DNA from: Candidatus Paceibacterota bacterium
GTDB lineage: Bacteria > Patescibacteriota > Minisyncoccia > Phycocordibacterales > CAINVO01
DNA length: 63,953 nt
Assembly (NCBI GenBank): GCA_028714275.1
Contig: JAQTMP010000001.1
Span: forward strand, 1-63,953
Reading direction: 5' to 3'
The position numbers and the translations under genes are program-made. This document shows positions 32,264 through 40,097 of this stretch, one piece after another; the first letter of the stretch is position 1; each line of letters begins with the position of its first letter. The notes under the pieces are model-generated. The model saw only the letters and a list, made by a program, of their open reading frames with translations. It had not been told where the DNA came from and searched no databases.

Positions 32264-33484
32264 CTAATTTTCGTAGTCGAGGATCCTCGACGGCGACATG
32301 CCGACCGTGACCCGAAACTCTGGCGGAAGCACGTCCTTAAACATTGCCAAGAAGCAGTAGCTGCACTTGAAACAATGTTCTTTGGCGCGATACTCGCTCC
32401 AGACCATCCATGAATTCACTCCGTAGAGCGAACCATGTCCGGACACGCCGTCAGGCATCTTGAAGCGAGGGTGGAGTCTGACTGCCGATGTCTCACCGGG
32501 TGCTATGTGTGGATCCGTCGCCAACATTCCGCCAGTTATAAATCTGGCAAGACTCATCTCTCCCCATGAAGGTGTTTGGCCATCATGAGTTCTGATGTTG
32601 ATATACGGCGTTCCGTATTTGGCAGGCGAAACCGGACAGTTCGTGCAACACAGGCTGCACTGACTTCTCACTTCGACATTACAGTTCTTGTAGCGTTCCG
32701 AGGCGGTATGGACTTCAACCTTGAAGCCGAGGTAACGAAGCAATTCGACAGAGCCCGGTAATGGTTGTGCAAACTGAGCTTGCCCCGCACAAGTGCTCTG
32801 AATGGGACATAGATCGCAACGCACGAACTTTGCAGCGGTGTGGTACGGATTCAAGCTTCTCTTTTTACCGAGAAGCGATGAAATCGCACACTGGGTTCTT
32901 ACCCAGTAAGGAATTTTCAACTCACCTGCAAGCTCGCGCATATATTCTGCGGTTGCCTGAGGAGTGAGTTTCAAAGTCTTCATCCACTGTTGACCGTCTG
33001 GCGCTGCAATGTGTTCCAGTCCGCTGGCGATCACGACATCATGACTTCCTCGGAAACCGGAAGAAATGATTGCGTTGCAACCAGCATCGACGCTTTTGCG
33101 GAAGATTCGCCCGATCGTTTCCTTGTCATCATTCACGGTATGAATGATCGGACGGACATACGATACCGACCATGCTCCGCACTCGCGTGCGGCTTGCAGT
33201 GTTCTGTAGCGATGTTCCGTTCCCATTGGCTCCATTTCTTTCGGGAGTTCCGAGATAGAAGCAAAGACAAAGAGGTTGAGATTTTCTGCCCAATGCGTCA
33301 GACGTTCACGCCACCATGGCGTGTCGAGGTTCCCTTTGGTAATGATGCCAACGGGACCGGTGTGCTTGTCTGCCACCAAGGCATCAAGCTTTGCCGCAGT
33401 CGAATCCCGAAGGATGACTGGATCTGCCAAGTTGTTTATACTCACGGGCAGATTACGCAGGAGTGTTCGATATGTTTCTTTCAC
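32264..33484 (-). CDS. radical-SAM-like TIM-barrel protein without N-terminal Cys motif
   Basis: 406 residues. Residues 40-160 resemble the middle of a radical-SAM barrel (GPVGIITKGNLDTPWW, VFASISELPKEMEPMG, SVSYVRPIIHTVND). The N-terminus has no Cx3Cx2C. Instead four Cys groups follow: CDLCPIQSTC, CNVEVRSQC, CSLCCTNC and, near the C-terminus, CFKCSYC. These could hold auxiliary Fe-S clusters as in SPASM/Twitch proteins, with the C-terminal group perhaps replacing the canonical one. It is GC-rich and co-directional with adk-like and radical-SAM genes. Confidence 0.55.
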   Translation of the reverse strand: MKETYRTLLRNLPVSINNLADPVILRDSTAAKLDALVADKHTGPVGIITKGNLDTPWWRERLTHWAENLNLFVFASISELPKEMEPMGTEHRYRTLQAARECGAWSVSYVRPIIHTVNDDKETIGRIFRKSVDAGCNAIISSGFRGSHDVVIASGLEHIAAPDGQQWMKTLKLTPQATAEYMRELAGELKIPYWVRTQCAISSLLGKKRSLNPYHTAAKFVRCDLCPIQSTCAGQAQFAQPLPGSVELLRYLGFKVEVHTASERYKNCNVEVRSQCSLCCTNCPVSPAKYGTPYINIRTHDGQTPSWGEMSLARFITGGMLATDPHIAPGETSAVRLHPRFKMPDGVSGHGSLYGVNSWMVWSEYRAKEHCFKCSYCFLAMFKDVLPPEFRVTVGMSPSRILDYEN

Positions 33485-33643
33485 GGGAAAGTCCTTTCTG
33501 TTTGGGTTGTGTGACAGGATCTGAAAGTGGTTGTAATTTCAAAGAGCTTACAGTTATATCTGTAAAACAAAATTAACCGGGGCACATGCCCTTCGTAACG
33601 TAGAACTCTTCTGGTAGAATTGTAGTATATTTACTAACCATAA

Positions 33644-33649
33644 TATAAT
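33644..33649 (+). promoter_or_regulatory. -10 element of the DUF3850-like gene
   Basis: TATAAT lies 6 bases before ATG 33656, suggesting a leaderless transcript; a poor -35 (tgtagt at 33621) is 17 bases upstream. The 33485-33643 gap otherwise shows only a small gggca/tgccc hairpin. Confidence 0.5.
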
Positions 33650-33655
33650 TTACAT

Positions 33656-33916
33656 ATGAAAATAGAAAAGAAATTGAGAAAAGAATATTTTGAAAAGTTA
33701 CTTGCGGGAGAACAAAATTGTGATATGAAACTTGCTGATTTTGAATGCAATACTGGTGATGTCATTGTATACAAAGAATGGGATGGTGATACAAAAGAAT
33801 ACACAGGACGAACATTAGAGAAGACCGTCAGTGACATTGTACGAAGTCCTCGACCACGAACATGGTCAAATGAAGATATTGAAAAGTTTGGATTCATGAC
33901 AATTTATTTAAAATAA
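33656..33916 (+). CDS. DUF3850/ASCH-like small RNA-binding protein
   Basis: 86 residues. The pattern LRKEYFEKLLAGEQNCDMKL, ADFECNTGDVIVYKEWD and TKEYTGRTLEKTVSDIV fits DUF3850, a group with the ASCH (PUA-like) fold thought to bind RNA. It is convergent with the Csx3-like transcript; its stop lies 3 bases from the end of the hammerhead ribozyme on the other strand. Confidence 0.6.
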   Translation: MKIEKKLRKEYFEKLLAGEQNCDMKLADFECNTGDVIVYKEWDGDTKEYTGRTLEKTVSDIVRSPRPRTWSNEDIEKFGFMTIYLK

Positions 33917-33918
33917 CT

Positions 33919-33972
33919 TTTAGCTTTCGTCCTTTCGGACTCATCAGTCGGGATACACATCCCGAGAGCAAA
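33919..33972 (-). ncRNA. hammerhead ribozyme in the 3' region of the Csx3-like transcript
   Basis: On the minus strand: stem I TCGGGAT-GTGT-ATCCCGA, then the invariant CTGATGA, stem II GTCC-GAAA-GGAC, then GAAA and stem III beginning GC. Cleavage would follow CTC, between 33966 and 33965. All catalytic-core residues are present. Stems I and II are closed, so stem III is the open one. Stem III is short (2 GC pairs, a U-U mismatch, then A-U pairs). Self-cleavage would trim the RNA end about 180 bases past the Csx3-like stop codon. Confidence 0.87.
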
Positions 33973-34112
33973 GGATGTATTTCTACATCCTCGCAAAGTT
34001 TATTTCTAAACTTCACTTGCGACTAAATCGCCAATGCCTTTCGGCTGAGATTTGGCATATGCCGGGTTCTCTACAGGAGGGTTGATGTTCCTGTGACCCA
34101 ATCTATTTGCAG
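33972..34112 (-). ncRNA. structured RNA region upstream of the hammerhead
   Basis: Dense hairpins that make sense only on the minus strand, because three have GAAA tetraloops there: 33972-33991 (8 bp), 33996-34013 (7 bp, inside a TCGCA/TGCGA stem closing at 34022) and 34036-34045 inside an AAATC/GATTT stem. A palindrome ggcatatgcc lies at 34054-34063 and a cAGGA/TCCTg stem at about 34072-34108. There is no open frame. The arrangement resembles a regulatory RNA or 3' untranslated region ending in a ribozyme. Confidence 0.6.
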
Positions 34113-34148
34113 ATGCAAGGAGATATATCCCTTAGTCCTCCCCGAAGG

Positions 34149-34472
34149 TTAGGCGACAGTGTCGCCGACCTTCAGGGTTTCGTGACCATGAACCATCGCG
34201 ACCACATGGGTAGCCATGGGAGGGACGAAGAACGCAACCGCGCTGAAGCGGTGCGCCAGGACATGGCCGAAGGCAGCTGCGACGGGAACCAGCAAAGGTC
34301 CCGTGACCTTGATGAGGCCACCGCCGGCGAGTTCGCCGTTGGTGTCCATCTCGGCCAAGCGCGCGACGGTGTCGCGAACCTTGGCGCTGGCGTCACCTTC
34401 GGCGGTATGCTTGAAGGTGATGACGTCCGCGTTGCGGGTGATCTCGACGGTGGGGGCTGTGGTAGTGTTCAT
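34149..34472 (-). CDS. Csx3-like protein (ring-nuclease family), stand-alone
   Basis: 107 residues. The C-terminal half (GGGLIKVTGPLLVPVAAAFG, then HVLAHRFSAVAFF and a final HGHETLKVGDTV) follows the Csx3 pattern of GP, AH, AVA, a His near the end and GD. Csx3 proteins bind cyclic oligoadenylates and the family includes the ring nuclease Crn3. There is no CRISPR array or cas gene in the window. GC content is well above the surroundings. A 9-bp inverted repeat encloses the start codon and no Shine-Dalgarno is visible. A Csx3-type P-loop protein is encoded 1.7 kb away. Confidence 0.7.
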   Translation of the reverse strand: MNTTTAPTVEITRNADVITFKHTAEGDASAKVRDTVARLAEMDTNGELAGGGLIKVTGPLLVPVAAAFGHVLAHRFSAVAFFVPPMATHVVAMVHGHETLKVGDTVA

Positions 34473-34489
34473 ATTTATCAGAACACTAC
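34462..34489 (-). promoter_or_regulatory. start-codon hairpin of Csx3-like gene
   Basis: gtagtgttc (34462-34470) and gaacactac (34481-34489) pair perfectly and hold the ATG at the stem edge. It could control translation in cis or be a protein-binding site; the same motif recurs at 34573-34628. Confidence 0.55.
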
Positions 34490-34566
34490 AAGGAAAACCT
34501 ATCCTACATTTCTAGAGCACAACATGTGCCCAAAGCTCCATTTCGGTAACTTTTTCGAAATACAGG

Positions 34567-34628
34567 ACAAGTGTCTTGCAGTGTATTCTAGATATAACAC
34601 TTGTTACGTTCAGAATACACTACAAGAC
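34567..34628. promoter_or_regulatory. two interleaved inverted repeats upstream of Csx3-like gene
   Basis: Pair 1: acaagtgt (34567-34574) with acacttgt (34597-34604). Pair 2: gtcttgcagtgtattct (34573-34589) with agaatacactacaagac (34612-34628), one mismatch. The pairs cross, so both cannot form in a simple hairpin: a pseudoknot or two alternative states is implied, or two overlapping operators. The TGTAGTGT-TTCTGA-like motif also occurs at the start-codon hairpin. Confidence 0.55.
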
Positions 34629-34768
34629 CTCCAGCAAACCCACCATCTCTACCTGCATCTGTTTTAATCAATGAACTCTTTATCTGATATAAGTATAGCA
34701 TATCCAGTTTATTTGTCAAGCACAATGCAATACTAAACCCTTATATATAAGCCTATTTTCACCACGAT

Positions 34769-34805
34769 ATTGACAATATCCAGTAAAGCCTATAATATAA
34801 GGCTA
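34769..34805 (+). promoter_or_regulatory. promoter/operator of TrmB-like regulator
   Basis: TTGACA, 17 bases, TAATAT upstream of ATG 34832. The -35 lies in a small palindrome (gatattgacaatatc), and the -10 in a near palindrome (agcct..aggct). The downstream gene is a predicted regulator, so autoregulation is likely. Confidence 0.6.
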
Positions 34806-34831
34806 TTATTGTTATACATATAAAACACTTT

Positions 34832-35599
34832 ATGAGCACCAAATTATTGGAACAAATTGGTTTAACAGGAGAGCAGGCACGGGTATACTCTTGCCTTGTC
34901 TCTTCAGGAACGCTACAGGCGAGAAAAATTGCCTCTGAAAGCAGGGTAAATCGTAGCCTTGTATACAAGATATTGAAGCAGCTTATTGAATTTGGCTTGG
35001 TTATAGAGAATGCTTCCCCCGGCTCTGTCAGTACCTTTACCGCACTCCATCCTTCCAAGCTCCACATTATCGTCAAAAGAAAAGAAGATGATCTCAAAAT
35101 TGCTGACCAGGCACTCCACGAAGCGGTGAGCAGCCTCGGCGCTCAGTTCAATCTTACGTGTGGGAAACCATCGGTACGATTCTATGAAGGACTCGATGGA
35201 ATAAGAATCTTGAACAAGGACATTATCCATAGTAAATCGGATATCAAATTGATACGCTCACCATTCGACAACAATACGGAGGAGCTCGATGCTAAGGCGA
35301 AGAAGCTTCTTGAGGAACGGGCGCAAGCAGGAATAAAGACCAGATTGATCGTTCCTATAAAAAATACCCCTTCTTCTATATCGCAGGAATGGGATAAAAA
35401 TAATCTGATCGAGCGTCGGCGCGTTCCACGAGAAGAACTCCTGAACTCTGCGCAGGTCATCGTCTATGCGAACAAAGTCGCCTTCACGTCTTTTAGCGAT
35501 TGCATGATTACAACCATCATAGAAGATAAAGGCATTGCTGATACCTGCTCGATGCTCTTTGAAGCATTGTGGGCCAAGTACGAATATAATAAAATATAA
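34832..35599 (+). CDS. TrmB-family transcriptional regulator
   Basis: 255 residues. N-terminal winged helix (LLEQIGLTGEQARVYSCLVS, then LQARKIASESRVNRSLVYKI) followed by a C-terminal effector domain (PSVRFYEGLDGIRILNKDII), the TrmB layout. Archaeal relatives sense sugars; the effector here is unknown. The HD hydrolase starts 3 bases after its stop, so they form an operon. It may control that gene and the divergent Csx3-like gene. Confidence 0.8.
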   Translation: MSTKLLEQIGLTGEQARVYSCLVSSGTLQARKIASESRVNRSLVYKILKQLIEFGLVIENASPGSVSTFTALHPSKLHIIVKRKEDDLKIADQALHEAVSSLGAQFNLTCGKPSVRFYEGLDGIRILNKDIIHSKSDIKLIRSPFDNNTEELDAKAKKLLEERAQAGIKTRLIVPIKNTPSSISQEWDKNNLIERRRVPREELLNSAQVIVYANKVAFTSFSDCMITTIIEDKGIADTCSMLFEALWAKYEYNKI

Positions 35600-35602
35600 A
35601 TT

Positions 35603-36193
35603 ATGAAATATACTCCTCTTATAGAAAAAGCTATACAGACCTCTGCTCATGCTCACAGAAAACAATACCGTAAAGGCAATCCAGACCTTCCTTATATCAG
35701 CCACCCATTCTCTGTCTTTGTTATTCTTTCAGAATATACCACCAATGAAAACGTGCTCATTGCAGGTCTGCTCCACGATATACTTGAGGATGCTGACCCT
35801 TCCGAATATTCTGAGGCTGCACTAACTAAAGATTTTGGAGAAAAAATAGTTTCTATCATCAAAGAAGTATCTGAGGAAAAAGACGGGGACCTCGAAGAAT
35901 CAGACGCAAAAAGTAATTGGGAGGAAAGAAAGATTGCCTACCTTGAGCATTTAAAGACGTCATCTCCGGAAGCACTTATGGTTTCTTCAGCGGACAAATT
36001 GCATAATATAGAAAACACACTGGTTGATTATAAAAAATCGGGATCAATGATATGGGAAAGATTTAACGCACCAAAAGAAAAGCAGATTTGGTTTTATAAA
36101 GAATTTAACAAAATAATCACAGGAAGACTAAGTAACGAGATCGCACAAAAATTTGCTACTATTGTTACTGAACTAGAGAAGGTTATTCAGTAG
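35603..36193 (+). CDS. HD-domain hydrolase, small alarmone hydrolase-like
   Basis: 196 residues. Metal site pattern of RelA/SpoT hydrolases: His in YISHPFSV, His-Asp in LLHDILEDA and Asp in SSADKLHNI, with the AHRKQYRKGNPDLPY opening. Such proteins (SAH/MESH1-like) remove the pyrophosphate from (p)ppGpp or NADPH-type substrates. No synthetase domain is present. Its end overlaps the convergent P-loop gene by 11 bases. Confidence 0.78.
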   Translation: MKYTPLIEKAIQTSAHAHRKQYRKGNPDLPYISHPFSVFVILSEYTTNENVLIAGLLHDILEDADPSEYSEAALTKDFGEKIVSIIKEVSEEKDGDLEESDAKSNWEERKIAYLEHLKTSSPEALMVSSADKLHNIENTLVDYKKSGSMIWERFNAPKEKQIWFYKEFNKIITGRLSNEIAQKFATIVTELEKVIQ

Positions 36194-36980
36194 GAGAAGG
36201 CTCACCTGAAGACTCTTTTCCTAAGTTAATCACAAAACGTGAGAATGCTTGAATTGTCTCACGGGTTCCAAGAGACTCGCCTCTTTCAAGATGATGGACT
36301 GAGCCACGAAACACACCGTCTTCTCCGACACCCTCAACAAGATCTTCTGTTCCTTTGTAATCAGAATATACCTCTGCAATTACAGGTATACCCAGTGTGG
36401 TAAAAAATTCTTTCCATTGCCCCGGCAAACCGTTTTCAACAGATGTTTGACCAGAAAGAATGACGGCAGCGTTTGCCCCCGAGCATATCTTTTCATTCTC
36501 TGGAGAGATAACTCCTCCGATATCAATAAAATTAAGAGGTAAATTGATTTTTTTAACCGAATCCTCAATTCTTTTTGCAAACTCTGGAGTAAATTTTGAC
36601 TTATATTCCGCCTTGAGTTTTGCAGCCATTTCAGGATCAGCATTCATAGCTTCTTGAAACCAAGAACCTTCTCCGTCTGGACAAGCTGTTAATATGTATG
36701 GGTAAGGAGCACCTGGGGTACTTGCGATTGAGCTCTTAACACCCTGACGAAAGCATGATTTTCCTGAACGCTGTGGTCCTGCCAGTACTATCTTTTTTGC
36801 TTTCAACATCTCTTTTCCATCTGGTGTTTGCAAAAAATCGACCAAGCGAATACCTTCAACTTTTGATGTTGATTCTTTAAGCAAATCAAGTCCTTCTCTT
36901 CCTGTAAGGATTCTCTCGACAGCACCCTCTTGCTGTTGTTCCTGTAAATTTTGTAGTTGAGGTTGCTCTTGAGATTTCAT
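36183..36980 (-). CDS. P-loop protein of the Csx3-associated type
   Basis: 265 residues. Walker A AGPQRSGKSCF at about residue 67, then YPYILTACPDGEGSWFQEAM, FIDIGGVISPENEKI and a conserved RGSVHHLERGE near the end. The PDGEG/DIGG combination is what I know from the ATPase-like domain fused to Csx3 in cyanobacteria and others; here it is a separate gene in the neighbourhood of a stand-alone Csx3-like gene. The N-terminal ~50 residues are Gln/Glu rich. 26 bases separate it from the DHH-like gene upstream. Confidence 0.68.
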   Translation of the reverse strand: MKSQEQPQLQNLQEQQQEGAVERILTGREGLDLLKESTSKVEGIRLVDFLQTPDGKEMLKAKKIVLAGPQRSGKSCFRQGVKSSIASTPGAPYPYILTACPDGEGSWFQEAMNADPEMAAKLKAEYKSKFTPEFAKRIEDSVKKINLPLNFIDIGGVISPENEKICSGANAAVILSGQTSVENGLPGQWKEFFTTLGIPVIAEVYSDYKGTEDLVEGVGEDGVFRGSVHHLERGESLGTRETIQAFSRFVINLGKESSGEPSPTE

Positions 36981-37006
36981 GACTTAATAATAACATGAAC
37001 AATACG

Positions 37007-37993
37007 CTATTCGCGAGGCTTAAGATGCTTTTCCACGATTCCTATTACCTGCTCTGGAGAAAGTTCTGAGCTCTTTCCTTGTGGACTTCCGATGATGGTA
37101 GGTGATCCGCCCCATCCTTCTTCGAGTTGCGCCAGTTCATTTTTTGCAGCGACAAGATCGGCCCATGTTCCCTCATACTGACAGACGGTATATTTCTTGT
37201 ATGCGTCGCCAGGTCCTTGCTTGAACGTAGGATTAAAGGCAACGACGACTGGAGCTTGAGAATATCCGAGAGATGTTCCTGCGCGATGTGAGCTTTCTAC
37301 ATATGCAATGTTTCCATCGGCAACCACTTCTATTTTTATAGCTCCTTTTTCAAGTGCAGCTACCATGTCAGCTCGCTCAGCCTCCACTTTTTCTCGATAA
37401 CCAGCTGGCTCAGTTCCGACAGTGAGATATTCTTCCATTGATTTTACTCTGTCAGCTAGAGGTGCTTTGAAATCCATTACTCGAGCGGCAATACCGGCAA
37501 GCGACTCAGTTTCAGAAGCACTCCCTGATGCAGGCCAAGGATTTTCCTTGCTTGGTAAATCAGTTTTACCCGGCCATCCACCTCGAGCAAATTTATCAGT
37601 CGTTGCAATTTCCTGAATACGAGCAGCCATCTCTGGCGTGACTTGGCCTCCGCTTGCACGATATTTTATAAGAGCCATTGCTCCAAGAGCGTCGAGATCT
37701 GCTCTTACTGTAACCATGGATGCTTCGCTCGCGGGAAGGTCTAATGTTTGAGCGACTTCAATAGCTGCAAGATCTACATTTCCATCCGAGTGTTGAGGGT
37801 CGATATTTCCGAGCGTACATTTTTCAGCATAGGCAGGAATAGTGACTTCGATGCCGAGGACTCCGTGAGGATTTTCAAAGAGCTTTTCATTTGCTGCCTT
37901 CGCGTCAGGGATGGGCCTAGGGTCGATCAGTCCGTACTGATAATCTTTAAATTGCTCTCGTGATTCAAAACCTTGTGTGGGTGATTCGTTCAT
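37007..37993 (-). CDS. DHH-phosphoesterase-like protein
   Basis: 328 residues. Two features suggest a divergent DHH/DHHA1 enzyme: VTVRADLDALGAMALIKY, resembling the DHDADA motif region, and the C-terminal EEGWGGSPTIIGSPQG, resembling the GGGH substrate loop. DHH proteins hydrolyse nanoRNA, cyclic dinucleotides or oligoadenylates. No signal peptide. It is the first gene of a two-gene unit with the Csx3-type P-loop gene. The family link is by pattern only, so function is tentative. The 260 bases upstream (37994-38254) contain nothing I can identify. Confidence 0.45.
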   Translation of the reverse strand: MNESPTQGFESREQFKDYQYGLIDPRPIPDAKAANEKLFENPHGVLGIEVTIPAYAEKCTLGNIDPQHSDGNVDLAAIEVAQTLDLPASEASMVTVRADLDALGAMALIKYRASGGQVTPEMAARIQEIATTDKFARGGWPGKTDLPSKENPWPASGSASETESLAGIAARVMDFKAPLADRVKSMEEYLTVGTEPAGYREKVEAERADMVAALEKGAIKIEVVADGNIAYVESSHRAGTSLGYSQAPVVVAFNPTFKQGPGDAYKKYTVCQYEGTWADLVAAKNELAQLEEGWGGSPTIIGSPQGKSSELSPEQVIGIVEKHLKPRE

Positions 37994-38254
37994 ATGGGAT
38001 AAATTAATTTATAAATTTAAGGATAAATATTAAAATCGTATGTTGAAATTGTAACAAAATTCAGACTATAACCATAACTTTTTTAGTGTTTCAAATTCAA
38101 AACAAGCAAGACAAACTCTTTCAGAAATAGGCCAATACTGTTTTTGAATTTTTACAAAAAGTTATCCTGATCCTTTCACGGTCCGCTGGCTAACAATTTA
38201 CAAAATCTTATCCGAGAATTTAAAAAGATGGGTTAATTTTTTATATCTAAAGTA

Positions 38255-39688
38255 TTACCATATTTTTTCTCCAACTGGCATAGGTCGGGTCCCTCTTTCT
38301 ACTCCTAGACCGAGCGGATCATCTTTCTTCAAGATACCATCCTCAACGATTTTTTTCTGAACAGCCACTGTACCATCTGGCCAAATATGGTAACCGGGCA
38401 TACATGCCATCACATCATGATCTTTTTCTCCATGCTCTGACTTTACATGTCCTGAATAATTTGAGACTTTTCCCGTGTTTATACGGATCTTTTTTAAATC
38501 ATCACTATTAAGATGCTTTTCAAGCTCTTCCCTCATAGTGGATACAAAATCTTTATCACCAAAAAGTATAACTTGCGGGCCTAAGGGTAATAAAGTCTTG
38601 ATCGTGTTAATTGTATCGACTATATATGTATCCATTCTATTTCTAGCCCTTATTTCAAATTGATTTACTGAAATCCTTGTATTAAAAAAATATTCTGTTC
38701 CAAGATTTACTATTTTTTGAGCTGCATTTTGCGCAACATGGTCCGTTTTTGACCATCCAGCAGTAGTTATGTGAAGAGGTCTTTTTTTTGTGGCTAAAGC
38801 TAAAGCGACATCCCCAAAATCCGCAGGCGACCCATCTACATGTGAGAAGTTGTTGTCTTTATAATCAAATGGATCACTGTCATAGTAATTCGCAATAGAC
38901 CAGAAAAGTTGACTGACATGAAAAGGAAAACCACTACCTCTTGTAAGATCTGATAGAAAATATTTCCTATCGTATCTTAATCCTGACTTGTTCACAGCCT
39001 TTATTGTTGTAGACACGAGCTCAGGGGTTTGTCGCATCTGATTTTCAAAATATTCTTCAATAAGTGGAAATTCTCTTATTAAACTTATAAGATATTCATT
39101 GGCTTTGTCTACATCATTATCAAAAAAGTCTGATAAAGCCTTCCTCGCTAATGGCCTAAAATCCGATTGGAGTTTCTTCCTCTGTAGATCCCAATCATCT
39201 CCAAACTTATCATCATACATAAACGAGCTATCGAAATTTAGTCGGCACCCAAGTTCCTTGCAAAAAGCAACCCATTCTTGCACTACTTGATTTTCAACTT
39301 CTTTCATCTGTTCTCCAATCTTTAAAATCGCCTGGTACGGCATCGTTTCTACCGTTCTAGAAGCCCCTGCCGCACAGAAAGTACAAGCATGTCGACAGCC
39401 TTTTGTTATTTGTACATTAGCTAACTTCATTCCCAACAATTCACGTCTATCTGGTATATCTAGATCTTCAAAATATTCTAGATGCGGGTTTTCTACCGTA
39501 GGAAGATTCTCGGGTAAAATGTCAGTTACTTCTTGATTACTAAGACTGTTTTTTACCTCGACCCCTCTTTGACTAAGAGGAAAACGTCTTTCCGTCAGAG
39601 ATCTCGATATTTTCTTTATCAACTCAGGACTGCTTTGAGAGTTACTCTCTACTCTTGGTAGATTTTGTTCCTGAACAGATTCTTTCAT
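38255..39688 (-). CDS. radical SAM protein
   Basis: 477 residues. The cluster motif CRHACTFC is at about residues 99-106, after a ~95-residue N-terminal extension with no known domain. A long helical insert (residues 130-235) separates it from the rest of the barrel (KRPLHITTAGWSKTDHVAQ). A conserved MACMPGYHIWPDGTVAVQ segment near the end resembles the SPASM-type 'initial content' region of peptide or protein modifiers. Substrate unknown. It ends the accessory island; no partner peptide gene is obvious next to it. Confidence 0.7.
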   Translation of the reverse strand: MKESVQEQNLPRVESNSQSSPELIKKISRSLTERRFPLSQRGVEVKNSLSNQEVTDILPENLPTVENPHLEYFEDLDIPDRRELLGMKLANVQITKGCRHACTFCAAGASRTVETMPYQAILKIGEQMKEVENQVVQEWVAFCKELGCRLNFDSSFMYDDKFGDDWDLQRKKLQSDFRPLARKALSDFFDNDVDKANEYLISLIREFPLIEEYFENQMRQTPELVSTTIKAVNKSGLRYDRKYFLSDLTRGSGFPFHVSQLFWSIANYYDSDPFDYKDNNFSHVDGSPADFGDVALALATKKRPLHITTAGWSKTDHVAQNAAQKIVNLGTEYFFNTRISVNQFEIRARNRMDTYIVDTINTIKTLLPLGPQVILFGDKDFVSTMREELEKHLNSDDLKKIRINTGKVSNYSGHVKSEHGEKDHDVMACMPGYHIWPDGTVAVQKKIVEDGILKKDDPLGLGVERGTRPMPVGEKIW

Positions 39689-40097
39689 AAAATTATTTTT
39701 TGGTATGCCTTTCTACAATTTCAATCACTTGATCAGACGAAGGTACATACATAAATTTTTAATCTAATACTTATAAAAGGATTATACCAAAATCTAATCT
39801 AATTCACATCCAGTTTTCTTGTTTCAAATTGAGAACAATAGAGAAATATTCTTTATAAAAACTGGATATTACTGTTATCTGTTTTTTACAAAAATAGTAC
39901 CTAGTACCAATAAGACTGTACCCCTCCCATAGGCATTCAAATCCGGGACATAAGAAATTTACCAGCGACTGAGGGGCTAGAGATTGTGACAAGGAAACAG
40001 ATCAACAGCCAGTCCCTAATGAGATCATCGAAGATCAAGCTATATATGAAATGCATAAAACTTTATTTAATTTTACCTGGAATAAAGCTGATAAAAT
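39689..40097. other. intergenic stretch with a possible gene remnant
   Basis: AT-rich. On the plus strand, 39970-40102 gives an open frame with no start codon (GARDCDKETDQQPVPNE, then IIEDQAIYEMHKTLFNFTWN and a stop), which could be the end of a decayed gene. Nothing else was identified. Confidence 0.25.

Noticed and set aside
39804..39992. Minus-strand small frame in the 39689-40097 gap
   Set aside because: No ribosome site, biased AT-rich composition and no domain; likely chance.
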